Shown here in pieces: positions 58,501-64,000 of a stretch of 64,000 bases of DNA (its first letter is position 1; each line of letters opens with the position of its first letter). The position numbers and the translations under genes were made by a program. The DNA is taken from the NCBI GenBank assembly GCA_003116995.1, contig BDSL01000073.1:434001-498000 (forward strand), given 5' to 3'. The DNA comes from Yamagishiella unicocca (Eukaryota > Chlorophyta > Chlorophyceae > Chlamydomonadales > Volvocaceae). Under the pieces are notes generated by a model. It worked only from the letters and a program-made list of their open reading frames with translations, had not been told where the DNA came from and ran no database searches.

Positions 58501-60195
58501 CAGGGAGGGCGCCAGGGAGGGCGCCAGGGAGGGCGCCAGGGAGGGCGCCAGGGAGGGCGCCAGGGAGGGCGCCAGGGGGGGCGCCAGGGAGGGCGCCAGG
58601 GAGGGCGCCAGGGAGGGCGCCAGGGAGGGCGCCAGGGGGGGCGCCAGGGAGGGCGCCAGGGGGGGCGCCAGGGGGGGCGCCAGGGGGGGCGCCAGGGAGG
58701 GCGCCGCCCCCGAGCACATACACACGCCCTCCCGCCGCCATCGGCTTTCTATCCCACGAGCTTTCCTCACTACCCTCCCTTCCCCCTCTCCCCCTCGCGC
58801 CCCCCCTCCTAATACGCGCCAGCTACACCCCCAACGTCGAGTAACCGGTTCTTTCCTGTAACCCCCCTAGTCGGCCCTGCTGCGCCTCCGCCCTCTCCCA
58901 CCTGTCCGTGTGGAAGGTCTGTCGCTCGCTTGTCTGGTAGATACGAACGGAAGGGTCGGCGCTGGAGAGCCCCAGGTCCGCCACGTGGCCCAACACGTGG
59001 CCGCGTGCGTTCTGGGAACGGGGCCGCCCCAGGTGGCAGCCCAGGCCCATGAATGCGGCGGCGGCCTGGCGGGAAACCGGGGGAAGGGGAAGCGGCGCGC
59101 ACTTTTTGCGTACACGGCAGATAGAAAGCCAGGGTATGTGGGTGGGTGACGGCCGGGCGGGAGCACCGGGGGAAGGGGGAGGATAACCCGATGTACGGGC
59201 GGAAAGGATAAAGGAGAAAAGGATTTAGAACTGGCTGGAGGGAAGTGGAGGGAGCTGGACGATGAGGGGGAAGGGAGAGGACCACGGTAGGTACTGATGA
59301 GTGTCAGGGGGGGCGGAATGTGTGTGGGGGGGGGTAAGAAGCTACATACACACCCGACAAAAATCCCGCCGAAACCCAAACCTCCCCCCCCACCACCACA
59401 TACACACCTCAAAACGTCTGTCCTAAACGGTTTTTTCGGGCATCCGCGGGTCTTCCTCGAACCACCACATACACACCTCAAAACGTCTGTCCTAAACGGT
59501 TTTTTCGGGCATCCGCGGGTCTTCCTCGAACCACCACATACACACCTCAAAACGTCTGTCCTAAACGGTTTTTTCGGGCATCCGCGGGGCTTCCTCGAAC
59601 CACACCACATACGCACCTGTAGCTGGGTGTACCTTTCCACTGGTAGGCGCTGCAGCAGCGCGAAGCCCCGCCCCTCCAGCAGCTCGTGGCGCAGGGCCTA
59701 GACAGGCAGCGTGGGGGCCGCCGTTACGGTCGAGGTAGGTTGGCAGTTGGAGGTTGGACGTTAGTTGGGGGCACACATTCACAACCCCAACGGCAACCTC
59801 CGGGCCACAAGGAACATGCCCGATGGGCCCTTCACACCCACCAGGAGCCGGGGGCCGAGTGTCGGCAGCGGGAATTGATCCGGGGTCAGGTGCGCCAGGC
59901 GCCGCTGCACTGCTGCAGTGCGCTCGCGCTCGCCCTCGCCGCCGGACAGCCCCTCCGGCGTCGCCGCCAGCAGCGCCGCCACCGCCGCCTCCACCTCCGC
60001 CACCTCCACCTCCGTCAGCGTCACTACCCACTCCTCCCGCCGGGCTGCCATGTCCGACCCACGCCACGCCGCGGGGCCTGTTCGCAGCCCCGGCAGGTCG
60101 TCCTCCCCGCCACAACCATCGCCTTCTGCCTCACCAAGCGGCTGCTGTCCTTGCCTTAGAGGCGCTTGCAGCGGCCACGATGGTTGCTGTTGCAA
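55519..60195 (-). CDS. TauD/TfdA-family Fe(II)/2-oxoglutarate dioxygenase
   Basis: Exons: 60195-59842, 59697-59617, 59065-58902, 58032-57829, 56821-56734, 56287-56064, 55600-55519. All junctions keep frame, giving 398 residues. Such enzymes oxidise small substrates with O2 and 2-oxoglutarate; the substrate cannot be told. Family text: ELLEGRGFALLQRLPVERY, LGRPRSQNARGHVLGHVADL, QTFHTDSCDVVGLLCL (iron ligands His197 and Asp199), GGDSLLVSADTLFNELRREA, PVFSWHGGHLTVFYQRQYFD, APGDMQFVHNHNMLHDRTGF (distal iron His about 335), then RRRHLLRLWL with the 2-oxoglutarate Arg. It ends in RYGS...GDRGGI. All catalytic residues are present. No targeting peptide is evident. The start at 60195 is the first ATG; a later in-frame ATG begins MAARREEWVVTLTE. 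Confidence 0.92.
55835..56015 (+). repeat. 19-bp tandem repeat, about 9 copies, dioxygenase intron
   Basis: Units of CCAATTCCAAACGAGTGCA with small changes, in the intron before the last exon. Confidence 0.9.
56905..57280 (+). repeat. 37-bp tandem repeat, about 10 copies, dioxygenase intron
   Basis: Units of GGGGCTGATAGTTAGGTGCA + GCAGTAGCCAGTARCCA in the 1-kb intron between the exons at 56734 and 57829. The GTTAGG/GCTAGG and GTAACC/GTAGCC variants alternate. Confidence 0.93.
57570..57645 (+). repeat. Dispersed module B in dioxygenase intron
   Basis: GGACCGCCATCTTCACCGCC, TTGGTTTGTCGGCCGTGGAT, TCGCGGATTCTCTTTAAACC, a close match to 27655-27731. Confidence 0.8.
57735..57823 (+). repeat. (CCCTCCCG)n array at a dioxygenase 5' splice site
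   Basis: About 11 octamers. On the gene strand the array (GGGCGGGA)n begins within the donor sequence GTAGGGCGGG of the exon at 57829. Confidence 0.88.
58383..58706 (+). repeat. 12-bp minisatellite, about 27 copies, dioxygenase intron
   Basis: GGGAGGGCGCCA units with GGGGGG variants. The array is a multiple of three, so all six frames stay open and give false GAPGRAPGR or QGGRQGGR proteins. Confidence 0.95.
59401..59606 (+). repeat. Three tandem copies of dispersed module A
   Basis: Three ~70-bp units, each with CTCAAAACGTCTGTCCTAAA, CGGTTTTTTCGGGCATCCGC and GGGTCTTCCTCGAACC. They lie antisense to the dioxygenase gene, with CGAACC ends toward the exon at 59617 and directly behind its donor. 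Confidence 0.93.
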
Positions 60196-62463
60196 GGGCC
60201 CGGCCGCGTGGACGGCCGCTATTCATGCGCCGGGGGGCCACAAAAGGCAGGGTGTGCGGGGAACGAGCCGAGTGGGAGGGGGGGGCGAACCGAGTGCGGC
60301 GGGGAGGGTTACTTGTGTTGGAGCTGCGGCCTCAGCGTGTAGCAGTGGCATCGTCGCAGGTAGGCATACAAGCAAGCCATCACAACAGATCAAGGGTGGC
60401 GCTTGACCGCAAAGCTGCGAGCTCGGCTAGTGCGGGGACGTGAGCAGCTGGCTGGTGACCGCGGCGCGACACTGTGGGTTGCGGGGATGGGAGGCGTAGG
60501 CAACAAATTGGCGGCCATGGCGGGGGGTGCTGCATACCCAGGCTGCTAAGTCGTATGTATGTGGTGGGTGGCGAGGTATGTAGCGGCAGGTAGGGGGCAG
60601 GAGCTGGCAGGTGAGGGGCCAACTAGTGGGGGGCTCTTCAGGAGGCAGGTGAGGGGCCCCCAAAGGCGTTTGTCAGCTGTCGAGAGCCCACCACGCGGCG
60701 AGCGCCCTGCCCGACGCACCATTCGCAGGCCTCCAGGCTTCCGGGGCCCGCCTGGGGGCTGCACAGCGGGCCACCCGCGCCAGGCCGTGGCAAAGCGCTG
60801 ATGCCGGAATACAAGAGGTAGGAACATCCAATCTATGGAGCATGCTGATTGATGCTCGAGGCATTCCTAATCCAATTGCGGGATAGAGGCGACTGAGTTC
60901 AGCACAGCGAAAGTTAGCAAGGGTTACGTGACTGCAAAATTGACAACGGCATGAATATAATATAAAGTACAGCTTTGTATTGTCGGCTCCTTACTTCCGG
61001 TAAGTGCTGTAACGCAAGCTTTCAGGCCGGAACGAGCGAACGACACTGCCGTGCGACACCTAACGGTGCGCCTAGACACTTGCAGTCGCGTGAAAGGGTA
61101 GTACTCTTACATTTACACGTCTTCAATATAGCTATCATTGTATTACGGCTGGCGAGGTCGACGCAAACTTGTTGCTTTGGGAAGTGACTGCGACGGGCGT
61201 AATCCTTTCCTTCCCACACAGCAAATCCAGGACGTTTGATATTGGATAGCGTCTTGGACCATTGATGATGCGGCCTCCATCTTGTGAGCGCATTACGAGT
61301 CCTGTAGATAGCGGCTAGGGCATGGCCCGCGCCGCATGGCCCGAGTCCGCCAGACCATCTGCCAGCATCTGCCATATGCCCTCAAAGGCAGACGTGCCCC
61401 AGGTTGTCTTGTGGACGCAAGCCTGGTGGATATAGGCCAGGATGGACAGGGATGGACGGAAGGGGACCCCTGGGGAACAGAGGGGACGGGCGGTTCCATA
61501 CGTGTGTCATGCCCGGGGCGACTGGGTGGCTGGGGCGAACAAAGGCAAGCACGGTCAAGCGCCAGTGTACTAGTGCCGTCCTACCTTTATGGAAAGTTTG
61601 GTGCCTCAAAAAGATAGCTGGATATGATCCACAGGTCAAGTAACTCCTGCCAAGGAAACTCAAGAAAGAGTGGCGGAGTCGAAGCTAGGGGTTGTTTATA
61701 CAGAAGTAACCGGGACAGGCCGAAACTTTTAGCTAGTAGACTGCAGCGGATTTAAGGAACTTTCACGCAGACAGTTTTCATGGCGTCTGCGACTTGGCTG
61801 TATGTCTCTGCGGCACTGAAGGTAATGTAATGTCTGCAGTGGCCGAACGCAAACCTGCCCAATGGCCCAAGCAATGCGTGATCCAAATGTTAGATGATAT
61901 CCAGGTAACACAGCATGCTTCCGCCTCGAGAAGAAATTGCTACCCGCAGACGACGCAGTAGACAGTTCGCAGGAAGTTGTGACGCGATGGGGAAATGAAG
62001 AAGGGAATATTTAGGAATTGCTGTGCGTATACCTATAAGATAGATGTGCATAGGGCGCCCAAGTTCACGCTGGACCTGTGGCGCTACCCGGAAAGCATGG
62101 ACTAGCCGCAACTTGAATAAAATTTGCATAAGTAAATATATATATGCCTATGTTGGAGTGGGGCAGTAGCCGAGATAGAGGCTCCAGCTCAGTCGTTAAC
62201 CGTACCACGTAACCGTACGCTAATCGATAGGACGACACGGGCGATAGCATGTCCACAGCTTGACACAAATTGGTCGTGCGCGGCGCTCTATTGATACATT
62301 TGACATACAATACTGCAATTCGTGCTTGTCCGCCTGGTTTTACGGGTGACGAGCAAGCGCTCTGTTCGGTCATTGAGCCGCTAGGAAGGACTAGTGGCAG
62401 ACCTCTGTACCTGGAGCTATCTGGACGGCTTACTTGAGTTCGGGAACCGCATAGAACCGCCGG
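60196..62463. other. Shared upstream region of dioxygenase (-) and membrane protein (+)
   Basis: 2.3 kb without a recognised gene. The minus-strand frame 61022-61375 (117 residues) and the plus-strand frame 61336-61617 lack domains and splice signals. Base composition becomes more AT-rich from about 60900, as expected of a divergent promoter region. Confidence 0.4.
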
Positions 62464-63324
62464 ATGGTTACAGCTGCGGAGATGGAGCTGCCACGCTACG
62501 CTGGCAAGGGGTTCGCCCTCGACTGCCTCAGCCAGCCAATGCAAGTGCCGTTTCTCAACATGTATGGCTACCTGAACGTCAAGGCTGGCACCGTTGTCTG
62601 CCCCCTGCAATGTGACAAGGGCGACGCCAGCTGTTACTTCAGCGGCGAAGTGCTCGCTGCCATCCTGGTGGCGCTGCACGCCCTGCTCACCCTGGCGCCC
62701 GTCGCCGTCATCGTGTTCTTCTACGTTCGCTTCCGCACCCAAACGAGGGCCAAGGCCTTCGAGTGGCTCCTCGCCGCAATGGGCATCTTCGCCCTCGCTT
62801 CCCTCGGCGAGGTGACCCAGCACATCCATGACAACTGGCTCTACCTGGGCCTTATCCCCACCTACAACAACGGCATCTTCTACGGAGGCCTCACCACCGG
62901 CCAAGCCCTGCTCGCTCTGGGAGTGGGTGGCTTCGACTGGCACTCGGCCGCCGACCTGGTCGTCTCAGCGCTGGTTTTACTGTCGATGTTCGCCGCAGCG
63001 GCGCTGTCCGCCAACGCCCCCATGGCGACCCTCGGCCCGCTACCCATCGTGTACGTGTTTGTGTTCATCGGACTCGCCGCAACCACCTCAGGCTACATCA
63101 TCAAGTCGTTCCGCAGCTTCGGGGGCGCGGGTGTAGGCGCGAACTGGCGCTTTGCGCTGGGCGTGGTGCTGGGCTACGCGGCTGGGGTGGTCTCGTCGAT
63201 CCAGATCGAGTCTACAGGTGATCAGAGGTGGCACGTGCCCACGGCGTCAGGGTTTATCACAGGGTTCGCGGTGCAGGTCTGGTGGCTGGCCACCGGCATG
63301 TCCATGAAGGAGCGGAGGGATTGA
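62464..63324 (+). CDS. Intronless seven-helix membrane protein, function unknown
   Basis: A single open frame of 286 residues, with strongly GC-ending codons and no internal splice signals. Seven hydrophobic segments are visible at about 59-84, 97-120, 125-155, 161-183, 189-213, 227-247 and 258-278. The N-terminal 58 residues are soluble, with three cysteines near VCPLQCDKGDASCYF. Notable polar residues in or next to helices are EVTQHIHDNW (end of helix 2), YNNGIFYGG (helix 3) and FDWHSAADL (before helix 4). I do not recognise the family; these are not AdipoR/hemolysin-III or rhodopsin signatures, and no retinal lysine motif is seen. The start could also be the ATG at 62482. It stands apart from its intron-rich neighbours, so it may be a retrocopy or a transferred gene. 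Confidence 0.82.
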   Translation: MVTAAEMELPRYAGKGFALDCLSQPMQVPFLNMYGYLNVKAGTVVCPLQCDKGDASCYFSGEVLAAILVALHALLTLAPVAVIVFFYVRFRTQTRAKAFEWLLAAMGIFALASLGEVTQHIHDNWLYLGLIPTYNNGIFYGGLTTGQALLALGVGGFDWHSAADLVVSALVLLSMFAAAALSANAPMATLGPLPIVYVFVFIGLAATTSGYIIKSFRSFGGAGVGANWRFALGVVLGYAAGVVSSIQIESTGDQRWHVPTASGFITGFAVQVWWLATGMSMKERRD

Positions 63325-64000
63325 TGGTGGGTGGCGGGTGATGGGCGGCGGGCGCAGGCTGTTTATTCCGCAGGACGCTATGTACAGTGTGCGAAACAGG
63401 GCGAGACGGCGAGACGGGGGAGAGGGGAACAGTAAAAGCCGTGAACACGGCACACGCCAAGGTGTGCGTCGCGTATGTCTGTCTGTGTGTGAATATACGG
63501 CAGGCGTGTTAGTTTACCGCGAAGCAGCGGACATTCCACGGGAAGTGGACATACACGAGGCAGCGGTACGGTGGTGTATTACAGAACACGCGCGGCGTCT
63601 ATGTGTGCAGCGGAGGCAGAGGCACCTGCTGGCTGCGCGGGCAGTCTGCTGTATGTGCAGTCCGGCTGTCCGCAGGCTGTGTGCTGTGTGTGCAGTCCGG
63701 GGCTGGACATGCATGGAGGCAGGACGCAGGAGCGCGTTCGTTCGAGGATGGCGCGCTTGTTAGCGGTCTGGGGGCTGCACCCTTCGTACGCATATCGCAG
63801 TAGTAGTCCGGTGTTACTCACTCTTCAGCAAAAACGCCATGACTCCAGGTTACCGCTATCACATCGAACACACTGAATACCGGTGCATCACACATACTAT
63901 TATTGCGCCGCACAGACGCCATTCCTCACATTACATCGTGCAGTTGTGTAAATAGATAAGACAACCACGTCTGCTGTCCAAACACGCAATATCGTGCACA
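63325..64000. other. 3' flank of membrane-protein gene
   Basis: No gene is recognised. Imperfect GCAGTCCGGCTGT-type repeats lie at 63640-63720. It is probably a long 3' UTR, since a TGTAA motif occurs at 63947. Confidence 0.4.
63947..63951 (+). terminator. TGTAA poly(A)-type motif
   Basis: The first clear TGTAA after the membrane-protein stop, about 620 nt downstream, within the usual range of green-algal 3' UTRs. Confidence 0.35.

Noticed and set aside
58152..58861. Several 130-230-residue frames (GRAPGR, QGGRQGGR, LAPSLAPP)
   Set aside because: They are products of the 12-bp intron minisatellite, open in all frames.
61022..61375. 117-residue minus-strand frame
   Set aside because: No recognisable motif or coding bias, in a likely promoter region.
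62065..62943. 292-residue minus-strand frame
   Set aside because: It is the mirror of the plus-strand membrane-protein gene, whose codon bias and hydrophobic pattern are far more convincing.
1..64000. tRNA or rRNA genes
   Set aside because: I saw no tRNA-like cloverleaf with A and B boxes and no rRNA core sequence by eye. The TGGTATC and TGGTGCC hits are retroelement primer sites.

Overview
The window is nuclear DNA of a eukaryote, most likely a chlorophyte green alga of the Chlamydomonadales. The evidence is GC-rich coding sequence with G or C at third codon positions, genes cut into many short exons by GT-AG introns, introns full of minisatellites, interstitial copies of the Chlamydomonas-type telomere repeat (CCCTAAAA), TGTAA poly(A)-type motifs, and a plant-type glucuronokinase. 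Species cannot be told from the sequence. There are no operons. I rebuilt gene models by hand from splice sites and reading phase, and in each model every junction keeps frame.

Layout, left to right. (1) 3021-3357 (+): two in-phase exons of an unidentified gene. (2) 4843-11496 (-): 12-exon GH16 protein of the SKN1/KRE6 beta-glucan-synthesis family, with a signal peptide and a C-terminal membrane anchor. (3) 13701-24014 (-): 19-exon ER-type M28 metallopeptidase of the ERMP1/Fxna family. (4) 25563-31677 (+): 11-exon two-domain dihydroxyacetone kinase with a polyproline linker. (5) 31678-36605: gene-poor, with a 39-bp tandem array and a decayed Ty3-like LTR element. (6) 36606-48359 (-): ankyrin-repeat gene in which each of 16 repeats is one phase-0 exon. 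A small LTR retrotransposon with target-site duplication and an internal fold-back lies in its last intron. (7) 49675-54750 (+): 9-exon glucuronokinase. (8) 55519-60195 (-): 7-exon TauD/TfdA-type Fe(II)/2-oxoglutarate dioxygenase. (9) 62464-63324 (+): intronless seven-helix membrane protein of unknown function.

The genes do not form one pathway. Several touch carbohydrate metabolism: glucuronate phosphorylation toward UDP-glucuronate and cell-wall sugars, beta-glucan remodelling, and dihydroxyacetone phosphorylation. Divergent pairs (peptidase/kinase, ankyrin/glucuronokinase, dioxygenase/membrane protein) share 1.3-2.3 kb upstream regions.

The most unusual signals are in the introns. A dispersed ~45-70 bp module (core CGGGCATCCACGGGTCTTCC) recurs at least 13 times in introns of four genes. 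Its CGAACC end always points to the nearer exon and often lies within 35 nt of a splice site. Octamer arrays such as (GTGGGTCG)n begin exactly at 5' splice sites. In the glucuronokinase gene a minisatellite has copied the 5' splice site itself about 16 times. Together these suggest intron-generating or intron-remodelling repeats (introner-like), which is the main hypothesis worth testing.
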